From: Scenedesmus sp. ARA3
Taxonomy: Eukaryota > Chlorophyta > Chlorophyceae > Sphaeropleales > Scenedesmaceae
Reading direction: 5' to 3'
Assembly (NCBI GenBank): GCA_004335835.1
Contig: RWJK01001958.1
Location: 102,969-166,968 of the forward strand
DNA: 64,000 nt
The notes beneath the pieces were generated by a model that saw only the letters and a list, made by a program, of their open reading frames with translations, did not search any database and had not been told where the DNA came from. Shown piece by piece: positions 17,460 through 27,120 of the stretch. Both the position numbers and the translations under genes were made by a program. Position 1 is the stretch's first letter. Each line of letters starts with the position of its first letter.

Positions 17460-20131
17460 ATGTACCGCCAGCGGCGGCGCGGGCCGTCAGATGCGTACAT
17501 GGTGCTGCTGCTGGCGCAGCTGGTGCAGCGCATCGCGCAGCTGGAGCACAAGCCGCCAGTGACGCTGGGCATCGTGGCAGGTGGGCCGGCGTGATGCTGA
17601 CGGCAGCAGCATGCGGCAGCCGCAGCAAGGCAATGAGCATTGCTGTTAGCATGATGCCTGCATGTCATGCCGCACAAGTCGTGCAGTCGCCTGAGCTGCA
17701 GCGGCAGAGCGGCTGCCAACAAGAGTTGAAGCATGACATCTGTGCTGCTGGCAGCAAGGCGCCAGGCTGTACATACATGCGCTCACACACCATGCGCACC
17801 TCGCATTGAAGCACCTTCTTTCTTGCACCCACTATACATCAGCGATCTAGCCTATCTGCCTGCTGCCTCGCTGCTGTACCCTGCTGCTGCTGCCTCACCC
17901 CCTGCAGCCTGCTTCCTGGCCTTCTACGAGGAGGTGCTGCCCCCTCAGCTGCGGGCGCTCATCCCGTCAGTCAGCAGCGGCTGCCTGCAGCCCTACATGA
18001 TCTTCCAGGCAAGCCACCGCAGCTGCCCGGCAGGATGCACGCCTGGCGGTAGCACGCATGCAGGCCCACACGCAGCCGCCTGGCCTGCTCATGGTCTGCC
18101 TGAGCATGCCTGCAGTAGCGGTGGGGCCATCTGAGTGCATGCTGCTGCGCACAGCAGGTCAACAAGCAGCAGCTGCCACCAGCCATGCACTGGCATGCTG
18201 CTGTGACACATGCACAGCTGGCTGAGCTGCAACAGCAGGGCTTGCATGTCACGCATGCGTTTTCAGCCGCATGACTGCACAATTGACGTGCATGTGTGAC
18301 CGCATGCTGCTGCTGCTGCTGCTGCTGCTGCTTGCAGAATCGCCAGTGGAGCAGGGTGCTGTGGGCAGCCCTGCTGCATGCTGATGAGGTGGGCTGCAAG
18401 CAGGCCTGGCCAGGTGCAGGCTGGGTGCAGCCAGCAATGCTGCTGCAGTGCTGCTTGTGGTCTGTGCAATGCAACTGCCTGCATGTGCTGCATGGCAGAG
18501 CCGGCTGATGCTGTCTCTCTACGCGGCGAATGTGAAGCGCCTGCTCAGCACCAAAGCGGTGCATTGTTGGCCGCACATTGCCATTCGTCCAGCGCAGCCG
18601 TGATATTCACAACCCTGTTGTACACTGCCTGCTGGCTGCCGGTGCTGCTGCTGCTGCTGCCGGCGAGCCGCGCAGATGCACCTTTACTACAACATGTCCT
18701 CGCTGGTCTACAAGGGTGTGCTGCTGGAGCGCCGCTTCGGCAGCGTGCGCTTTGCTGCGCTGCTGGGTGAGCTGCTGCTGCTGAGCCACGGCCTGTTTGT
18801 GGGGCTGGCGGCGGCGGCTGCGTATTACGTGCCTGAGTACGCGTGAGTGTCTAAGCGCTGCTTAGCTGCAGCCTGCTTGGCAAGCTTCTTGTCAGATGCA
18901 GCTCAGAATGTGAAAATCATCGCTGTTTGATTGTGTTGCGCTTGAGTACATGGGCTGCTGTGCTGCTCGCATTGTGCATCTGGCAACTGCAGAATCTGCA
19001 GTGAGTGACAGCAACACTCTTGAAGGCGCAGCGCCCAGGTTCAGGCTGTGCTTGCTCCAGGTTGCCTTGGCATGTGCACGGTGCTTGCTCGTGTAACACA
19101 TTGCAGCCTGCTGCACGCGCTGCCTGTCTTGCCGCTGGTGTGTGGCTGCAGTCACCTGTACTTCAGCAACTGCGCCATCGGCATCTCCGCGGTGCTGTTT
19201 GGGCTCAAGGTGGTGCTCAACCACGACGCGCCCGCCTACAGCAGCATACTGGGCTTCAGCCTGCCCACCAAGGTGCGGCGGCACACACCTGATTATGCGA
19301 TACATTAGTAATACATGTAATGCGTAAATATTGTTGCATAGAGCACGCACATGTTGTGACGTCAAGCACAGCAGGATCCGTGTGGAGTAAGCCAACATGC
19401 TGGACAAACACCAGAACAGTGCGTCTGCAACTGGTTGCGCCGGGTGATGTGGTGTTAGCAGGCTTGTGTAAGCAGCGCAACTGTGTGTGCCAACTGCCAG
19501 AGCGTCGCCCATGCAGAGCAGCCATGTCTGCTCAGCACAGTCGCGGCTCTGACCAGCACGCTGACAGTCATCTGTGCTATCCCTGCCACCCGCTCCTCCT
19601 CCCACGCCTGCCGTGCTGCAGTACATGGCATGGGCTGAGCTGCTGCTGGCGTCAGCGCTCAACCCGCAGGCCAGCTTCATGGGCCACCTGGCAGGCATAC
19701 TGGCGGGGCTGCTGCATGTGCGGCTGTTGGCGCCAGCGCTGCCGTACGTTGTGCGCGCCTGGCGGCGCATGCAGCTGCAGGCGAGGCTGCGGCTGAGTCC
19801 TGGACAGGCCAGGTTGGCAGCAGCAGACAGGCAGCAGCAGCAGCGGCGGCAGCAGACAGCGCGAGGTGCGGACGTGGCCGCTGCGGCGCGGCAGCAGGGC
19901 GAGGAGCCTGCGAGGCAGCGAGCGGCGCAGGTGCCATCGGCAGCGGCGCAGATGCAGGCGCAGCAGCGGCCTGTTGCTGCTGCTGGCAACCGGCTGGGGC
20001 AGACAGGGGCAGCAGCAGCAACAGGCGTGAGCAGCACTGCTGGTGGCGGTGAGGTGGTGGTTGAGTCGAGTAGCAGAGCAGAACTGAGCGCAGAGGAGCT
20101 TAGGCAGCGACGCTTGCAGCGGTTTGGGTGA
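17460..20131 (+). CDS. RHBDD1/RBL14-type rhomboid intramembrane protease
   Basis: Exons 17460-17580, 17908-18008, 18338-18388, 18676-18842, 19152-19272 and 19622-20131 give 356 residues. Intron 2 uses a GC donor (CAG then GCAAGC at 18009). The serine lies in GISAVLFG (Ser159) and the histidine in ASFMGHLAG (His209), the rhomboid dyad. Other matches to RHBDD1 include ALLHADEMHLYYNMSSL, GVLLERRFGS, LKVVLNHDAP and ILGFSLP. Rhomboids cleave transmembrane substrates within the bilayer; RHBDD1 works at the ER and Golgi in quality control, inferred here. After the membrane core, residues about 235-340 are a hydrophilic Gln/Ala/Arg tail. It ends in a short LSAEELRQRRLQRFG segment that resembles the C-terminal p97-binding type motifs of this family. 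Confidence 0.88.
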
Positions 20132-21088
20132 AGCAGTTGCGGCTGCTGATGGCAGTAGGCCTTGGTTGTGCCAAGCCCCCAGCGGGCGCCCTGCAAGTCA
20201 CCACCTTGACGGTTAGTCTGTGCGGACAGCCGGACTGCGAGTAGCTTGTGCCTATAATGAGTGAGGATAGTTACATGTGGGTCCTGGCACCATCTTGGAT
20301 GGTGTGAGCCACAACAGGTTGAACACAGGTCTGAGACCAGAAAAGGAGATATTGCTCTGCACCTGCTGCCTGGTGCAGGCGGTGAGGGGGTCTGGGTGGT
20401 CTACCCCTCACCAATAGAGAGGCAATAATAGTCGTAGTTTNCGCTCCGTACGGGGCGCGGTTGCCGATGCCGATGACAAGGTATGGCTTACAAGAAGACT
20501 ATTATGATTATAATGCTCTGCACCTTCCCGCTAAGCTGGTGTCAGGGGTTGAGTTTGACCGAGGTTCGGTTGCTGGCTGGTGCTGCGCAGTCACAGTTGA
20601 GTCAGGTGACCAGCGCTGTAGACTTGTATATGACACTTCGTGCTGGTGGCTGCCAAGTCAGGGTGCTTCAGTCAGACAGGCTGGCCTCAGGCAGTGCGGC
20701 CTCCCTATGCAAAGCTGAGGTTTATCACGATATGGCTGTTTCCTGGGACGCGGCACTATGTTTGTGCCGGCGTTTGAAGTAAACTTCATCCTTGAGTCCT
20801 GTCTAAGTTGCTGGAAGAAGCTCAGAAAACACGAAACTGAACAGCTACAGGCATGACTGTCATTTCACACTGGGTGTCTTCGAAAGTACATGATCTGAGC
20901 GCGGTCCTGGCTGATTCCTTTGAAGTTTTTGTTGTAGTTGAAGAGCGACTATAGTTGAGGTCTGCGGGCGTCGGCACTGGTTGGGTGACACTGCTGGTGT
21001 GTGTAGCCCACCACGATGGCAGTAGGCATGCTGGGCCTTTTGGCCCACCGCACAAGCCGGGGTGTTAGTACTGCTATTCCAGCACTTC
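20132..21088. other. Intergenic stretch with a single ambiguous base
   Basis: The region holds rhomboid 3' sequence and the EF-Tu promoter. One undetermined base (n) lies at 20441. A short inverted repeat, AATAATAGTC on the left (around 20425) and GACTATTAT on the right (around 20500), brackets it. TGCTCTGCACCT occurs on both sides (about 20353 and 20514), so the join may reflect a hard-to-read repeat. No gene seen. Confidence 0.55.
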
Positions 21089-22026
21089 ATGCAGCGCTCA
21101 GGTGCGTTAGCATGCTCGACATCAGTCAGATCGCATGCTTGCTGCTGCTCGATTCTCAACAGGCTCACATACGCTGCGTGCAGGCAAGGCACATGGCAGC
21201 CGGCGTTCCTGCAGCAGTCGCAGCGTTCATTCAGCTACGACATTAACAGCAGAACGAAGCCTCATGTCAACGTGGGAACCATTGGTCACGTCGACCACGG
21301 CAAGACCACCCTGACTGCTGCAATCACCAAGGTGTGCAGCCGATTCAAGAGGCCCACCCCGTTCTTATAATAGCTATAAGGCCGTTTCAGCAGGCAGGCT
21401 GCAGACTTTGGCGGTCTGAGGAGCTGTGCAGGTAGCCTGAGCCTGCGGTTGCTGCTGTTGGTTGCAGGTGCTGGCAGAGACGCAGGGCAACACCAGTGCA
21501 GTGCCATTCGACCAGATCGACAAGGTGAGCATAGCAAGAGCGCCTTCATTTGTTTCTGCTGGCGATTGAGCAGTTGCTGTGGTGTGGGAAAGCATTGGCG
21601 CAGCCTGGCAACTGGTGTCAGGCCAGCAGGTGCACTGGACATGCCCTGTGAAACCAGACGACTCTGACGATCAAGCATTCTCTCCACTCCCGCACCGGGA
21701 GTGCACAGCCAGCAGCACAGTCGGGGTGACAGCATGATTGAAGCGGCTGTGCCCGCGGCACTGTCACCGTACAGTCACGTTCAGGCTGTACTCAGTGTGT
21801 GGATTATATCCTTGCTACCAGCTGCCACATCATGTGACATGTGTGCACATGACAGTCTAAAGTGATGCTGTTGCTCATTGTGTGTGCGGGTCTCACAGTG
21901 AAAATCCAAGCTAATGCACCTGCTGTTGCACCTGCTCTGACCTTTTGCTTCCACACCTGCTGCTCCCCGCTGCCAGGCCCCGGAGGAGAAGGCACGCGGC
22001 ATCACCATCAGCGCCTCACACGGTGC

Positions 22027-22070
<44 letters not shown>

Positions 22071-24204
22071 CAGCAGCAGGCAGCAGGGCCAAACCCAGCA
22101 GCAGCAGCAGCAGCGGCAGCAACAGCAGCAGCAGCAGCAACAGCAGCAGCAAGGTTGCATGCAGCTGCAGCAGCAGCAGCAGCAGCATGCTATCAGGCAG
22201 GCGATGGTAGCCCACGGCGCTGGTGCAGCTTGCTGGGGGCGGTGTGCACAGCGGCAGGCAGCGCTGCTCCCCAGCCGTGGCATGCAGGCCGTGCTGGTGC
22301 ATGCCTCTGCTGGCTGGCAAGAGAGGGCGCATGAAGCAGCGAGTTGGCACCAGGCGACTGCTGTGTCGCTGATGAATTTGTACATGCATGTGTGGTGCCT
22401 CTTGTAGCTACTCCTTCCTGCTGCCAGCACCACTGCACACAGATGGGTATTGATATTGGCTGTGGCAGAACAAGTGACACCTGCTTTCTGGGGGCGGTTT
22501 AGTTGAAGCTGACACACCCAGTTCGTTTGTACGGGGGGTAAGCGACCAGCGAGGGCGGGTCTTGCTGTGCTTCAGGGGGGGGGTAAGCGGAAAGCGAACT
22601 GGTCACTGCCAGTCAACACACTGAAAAGTACAGTGAAAGCCTCACAGGGGAGGGGGGTGAAGCGGCAAGCGACTTTTTAAGGCAACACCTGTTGCCTACC
22701 TGACCCCCGGTAAGCGATTGTTACCCCTCCACAGACGAACTGGGTGTCTCAGCTTCAACTAAACCGCCCCCTCTGCTGCCTGCGGCTGCAGTGGAGTACG
22801 AGACGGAGCAGCGCCACTACGCACACGTGGACTGCCCCGGGCACGCGGACTACGTGAAGAACATGATTACGGGAGCAGCGCAGGTGATGGCAGCAGCAGC
22901 TGCTGCTGCTGCAATTGCATGGGCGACAAGCACCTGATGCATACAACTGCTTGACAGCCTCGCTGGCGGTAGGTGTGCAGCGCAGGGCGCCTGTAAAGTC
23001 ACTCCTTGCGCATCGCAACTGCACCTGGCACCTAAGCTGACAACAGCTCCTCTCTTATGTTGACCTTGTTCTTCCTGCGCTGTGCTGCTGCTGCTGCTGT
23101 ATGCAGATGGATGGCGGCATCCTGGTGGTGTCAGCCACTGACGGGCCCATGCCGCAAACTCGCGAGCACATCCTGCTGGCACGGCAGGTGCGCCCAGCAG
23201 CAGCAGCAGCAGCGGCAGCTGCAGGAGCAGCAGCAGCAGCGCGATACACAGATAGTTGCCTTGCATGACTGCTGTGGTACGTTCGCCTTTCAGCAGCAGC
23301 AGTGGCATGGCGGAAAGCACACAACTGAAGCAGCAACAGCAGCAGGGAGCGTTGCAGCCGTAGTGGCAGCAGTTGCAGCCAAACGCTGCTGCAGGGGGTG
23401 GGCCATGCTTGTATGGTTGCTGCTGCAGTCGCAGCATGCTGCAACCGCTTGCTCTGCCACCACTGCCTGTGCTACCCATCACCCTCATACCTGCATGCTG
23501 ATGACGTCCCACATAATGAAAGCTGCTGTCTTCCTGCTGCTGCTGCTGCTGCTGCTGCTGGCTGTGTTGTCGGCTGCAGGTGGGTGTCCCCAGCCTGGTG
23601 GTGTTCCTGAACAAGGTTGATGCCGTGGAGGACGAGGAGCTGGTGGACCTGGTGGAGATGGAAGTGAGGGACCTGCTCAACTTCTACAAGTGAGTGGCGG
23701 GCTTGCTTGATTCTGGGAGTGAGATGTGCTGATGGCATAGGCATGTTGCGGACGGAGGTGCGCAACTGCTCAACTGCCTTCACGTGAGCCAGCCATTGTG
23801 CAGGCAGGGTCAGGCCGGGGTGCCAGCACTGCGTGCGACTGTCAGCCGCGTTGTAGGCAGCATAGTCATTTTGATATGCAAGCTGGACACTGCCAGGCAT
23901 AGCGATGTGCAATTTGCACTGTGCGATTGGGCGTGTTGTGCAATTCTACAAGCCACTGGGGGCAGCTCAAGGACAGCCTGCCTAATTCCCCTGCTGCCAG
24001 TGCACGGCATGCTGGCAGCTCTCTGCTTGCATGGTAGGGGCAGGACTGATCGGCTCACATCCATGCCACATCCTGCCTTCTGCCTGCATCCTCCTCTGCC
24101 ACCGCTGTCAGGTTTGACGGTGACGCCATCCCCGTGGTGCGCGGCAGCGCGCTGTGCGCACTCAACGGGGAGCGCCCAGAGATCGGCAAGAACGCGGTGA
24201 GGCG

Positions 24205-24239
<35 letters not shown>

Positions 24240-26400
24240 AGCCTACCGGCACTGAATTGTTCTTGAACGGATCAGACGAGGGGTGAACAAACATGCTGCA
24301 GTTCAGCGCAGTTGACGGAAGTGAACTGGGACGCGGGCAGCTAAGGAACATCAACCCACAGCACAACGCCCTGCTCGCCTTCAAATGCACGGCCGCACGC
24401 TGCTGGCTGCTTATGCACTGCTTGCGCTTCGCCGGCGTGCGCGCAGATTCGGGTTGCAAGTGCAGAGTCTGACGCTGATTGCTGCTTGTTGTCCGCCCTC
24501 GCCGCGCGCAGATCCTGAAGCTCATGGCTGCTGTTGACGAGTCCATCCTCTGCCTTGCAAGTGCAGAGTCTGACGCTGATCGCTGTTTGTTCTCCACTGG
24601 CGCGCGCAGATCCTGAAGCTCATGGCTGCTGTTGACGAGTCCATCGCGCTGCCGGAGCGTGCGCTGGACAAGCCCTTCGCCATGCCGGTGGAGGACGTGT
24701 TCTCCATCAGCGGCCGCGGCACGGTTGTGACCGGGCGCGTGGAGCAGGGTGCGCGGGGCATGGCTGCAGCAGCTGGGCGAGCAGATGGCTAGCGCATTGC
24801 GGTGCTGAGTGCATGTGCAGGGCTTGTGCAGCAGCAGACAGACAGCAGCATGGCGCGTGGAGCAGGGTGCCCGGGGCATGTGTTTTTGACGTATGTATTG
24901 CGGTTGGAATAGCGGAGTGGGGTTGGTCTGGCGTGCAGCAGGGTGCGGTGCTGCAGGTGTATTTTGGACGAGCAGATGTGGCGCATTGCATTCCGCTGCA
25001 GGGATTGCAGTGGGGAAGGGTGGGGCCTGCAGCAGCAGACAGGCGGTAGCACGAGGTGGAGATGATCAGCATGCCGCTGCACACCACATACGATTCCTCC
25101 TTCATTCACACATCGCACTCCTGTCTGCAGCAGCACCTGCTTTGTCAGGCATCGTCAAGGTGGGCGACGAAGTGGAGATCATCGGCATGCTGCTGCACAC
25201 ACCAAATGCAATCAACGTGTTATAACACACACACACACTTCTGCTGTGCTGCCGCATGTACACCGCAGGCATCGTCAAGGTGGGCGATGAGGTGGAGGTC
25301 ATCGGCATGAAGGACACCGCCACCAAGTCCACCGTGACTGGCGTGGAGATGTTCAAGAAGCTGCTCAACCAGGGCCAGGCGGGAGACAACGTGGGCCTGC
25401 TGCTGCGCGGCATCAAGCGCGAGGACGTGGCGCGCGGCCAGGTGCGGTGGGGGGCTGGCGGGCGGGCGGTGGTGGGCTGGCAGTGTGCGGCTGAAGGGGG
25501 GCTGCGCTTCTGCACAGCGCAGCAGCTTTGTATGTGTGCTGTATTGCGTCGGGACTTTCGCGTGTGTATGGATCATGCCGGTAGCACCATGGCTTGCTGT
25601 CAGCATGCGGGCATCAAGTCCACCCGGCCCTAGGTCAGGCCTGACATGCTGCTGCGACCTGCGACACGCGCTGCATGCTGCTGCTGTCCCCACTGCTTGT
25701 CCTCACTGCTGCTGCTGCTGCTGCTGTGCCACCAGGTGGTGTGCAAGCCCGGCAGCACCAAGGTGTACAGCGAGTTTGAGGGCGAGGTGTACGCGCTGAC
25801 CAAGGAGGAGGGCGGCCGCCACACGCCCTTCACCAACAACTACAGGCCGCAGTTCTACCTGCGCACCGCAGACATCACAGGTGCGCGGCTCAGCGCGGCG
25901 GCCAGTTGGGGCCTGTGCATGGCGGCGAGTGCAGCAGCGTGCGGCAGGCACCATAGGGATTGCGAGGGGCTGTCAGGCAGTGTATCCGCGCATGCTGTTG
26001 ATGCTGTCCGGGGCGCTTCTCTGCAAGACGTTGCTGGCGCCTGACAATTTGAAGAGTGCGACTGCCAGGGCACCCCCGACACTCCTGGCACAGAGAGATC
26101 TACAGAAATCAGTGCCATCGCCACCAGCTCAACACCAGGTTTAGCATCACCTGCTGCTGCCCGGCATCTGCTTGCATGCCACCACCACTTCTGACATGCC
26201 ATAATGTGTGTGCTGCCTGTGCTGCTGCTGCAGGCGTGGTCACGCTGCCAGAGGAGACGCCCATGGTGATGCCTGGCGACAGCTTCGCCGGCAAGTTCAA
26301 GCTACTGACGCCCGTGGCCATGGAGCCGGGGCTGCGCTTCGCCATCCGTGAGGGAGGCAGGACAGTTGGGGCCGGTGTGGTGTCCAAGGTTGTCAGCTGA
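21089..26400 (+). CDS. TUFM: Mitochondrial elongation factor Tu
   Basis: Exons 21089-21331, 21468-21524, 21977-22022, 22792-22883, 23107-23187, 23580-23689, 24112-24196, 24610-24748, 25269-25441, 25736-25880 and 26234-26400 give 445 residues with unbroken phase. Seen: GHVDHGKT (66-73), the RGITIS switch, [23 protein letters not shown], then both beta-barrel domains to [15 protein letters not shown]-Tu delivers aminoacyl-tRNA to the ribosome. Green algae usually encode the plastid form in the chloroplast, so a nuclear copy with an Arg/Ser/Cys-rich leader (1-50, ending QRSFSYD) points to mitochondria. The ATG at 21089 is the first in-frame ATG of the open exon; an earlier 5' exon cannot be excluded. 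Intron 3 carries a DNA transposon, and introns 7 and 8 carry exon-border duplications. Confidence 0.95.
22024..22195 (+). repeat. CAG/CAA-rich tract after an EF-Tu donor
   Basis: A run of CAG triplets starts within a few bases of the exon 3 donor (after 22022) and continues, with CAA and CGG interruptions, to about 22195. It is intronic. Reading it as a protein gives an artificial poly-Gln frame. Confidence 0.9.
22490..22771. mobile_element. MITE-like DNA transposon (282 bp) in EF-Tu intron 3
   Basis: Left end 22490-22528 and right end 22733-22771 are 39-bp inverted repeats with two mismatches, starting GGGGGCGGTTTAG. They are flanked by TCT on both sides (22487-22489 and 22772-22774), a possible 3-bp target-site duplication. 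The interior codes for nothing and has several G-run plus GTAAGCG-like subterminal motifs (near 22540, 22585, 22660 and 22710). It is a non-autonomous element in the sense orientation-neutral position, ending 20 bp before the exon 4 acceptor. A 3-bp duplication would suit a PIF/Harbinger or CACTA-type mobiliser; the class is uncertain. Confidence 0.85.
24454..24645 (+). repeat. Tandem duplicate of the EF-Tu exon 8 acceptor border
   Basis: The 36 nt that open exon 8 (24610-24645) and their GCGCGCAG acceptor are present upstream at 24512-24547. The intronic TTGCAAGTGCAGAGTC block is also doubled (24454 and 24555). Spacing is 98-101 bp. Splicing to the upstream acceptor would reach a TGA at 24614-24616, so it would be unproductive. 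Confidence 0.9.
24739..24880 (+). repeat. Duplicate of the EF-Tu exon 8 donor border
   Basis: GCGCGTGGAGCAGGGTG plus following bases at the exon 8 end (donor after 24748) recur in the intron at about 24853-24880 (copy donor after 24866). Spacing is 118 bp. Further downstream (about 24972-25050) the GAGCAGATG...GCAGCAGACAG block is repeated in degraded form. Confidence 0.8.
25049..25315 (+). repeat. Two upstream duplicates of the EF-Tu exon 9 acceptor border
   Basis: Exon 9 opens at 25269 with GCATCGTCAAGGTGGGCGA. The same acceptor plus about 45 nt of exon, encoding [14 protein letters not shown], lies at 25146-25193 (spacing 120 bp). A more decayed copy (GAGGTGGAGATGATCAGCATG) lies at about 25054-25075. 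The copy at 25149 runs into a TAA near 25222. Confidence 0.88.
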
Positions 26401-27120
26401 CGATGAAGATTACGCGAGGACGGATAACGTGTGTGTATCGTTGATTGTAACAGGGCTGAAGCGTGCGCGGAAAATGAGAGGAATATCTGTACTGGCGCCA
26501 AAGGGGTCTGGGCTTGCGGCCTGGTCGGAGCTGAAGATCGGGCAGCTTCCTTGCACAATTTGACTTTAGTATGGGTCCAGTATCTCTACGGTATCAACCC
26601 CTGGGCTTCTCACCCCTCACCAGGTTACCACGACCCGACCAAAGGAAGCTGACTGCCCAGGTTGTGCATTCATGGCTAGTCACGAGAAAGCTAATTTGTA
26701 CTAACAGCTGAGTATAGAAGGGTGAAATTCACGCGCACTGGCGAACCTAACATATCTCTGTGACGAACCAGCTGCCTCTCCGACATCATTACCTCTCGCT
26801 CAGCTTCTGCCCAGAGGCACAGTTTGGATGACGCAAGCAGCGTGACGTGCGCTTTAGCCGAATAATCTCACAGCAGAGAAACATACCGCAGATCGGAACG
26901 AAGACTTCAGAGTTTACGAAGCTTCAACTGCATGGTAAGCTGCTGATTCAAGCATCTTTACACTTGGTTGTATGTCGTGAGCCGGTGTTGGCCTTCGGCA
27001 TGGCCCCATTGAGAAGGCCCAGTCGACTCGATACGTGAAGGGCAACGCCACTGCCCCTCTCCCTTCCATCCTGCTACCTGCTGAAACACTGTTTTTGTAT
27101 CTTTGTTGGATACTGCAGGA
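26401..27120. other. Intergenic region between EF-Tu and alpha-amylase
   Basis: It contains the EF-Tu 3' UTR and the amylase promoter. A 5' UTR intron for amylase is plausible, with a GTAAGC donor after about 26935 and a TACTGCAG acceptor at 27118. Splicing there would leave the ATG at 27121 as the first usable start. No other gene seen. Confidence 0.45.
26446..26450 (+). terminator. TGTAA polyadenylation signal candidate for EF-Tu
   Basis: TGTAA is the usual green-algal poly(A) signal. This copy sits 46 bases after the EF-Tu stop. Confidence 0.4.

Noticed and set aside
18892..20196. 434-codon open frame on the minus strand
   Set aside because: It lies opposite rhomboid exons 5-6 and introns. 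Its protein is Ser/Cys/Ala-rich without family likeness, a shadow of GC-rich coding DNA.
21862..22407. Poly-Gln frame
   Set aside because: It is generated by the intronic CAG tract of EF-Tu intron 3; the exon inside it is used in a different frame.
25149..25224. Alternative EF-Tu exon using the upstream duplicated acceptor
   Set aside because: It reaches a stop codon soon after GIVKVGDE and would truncate the protein, so it is listed as a repeat and not an exon.
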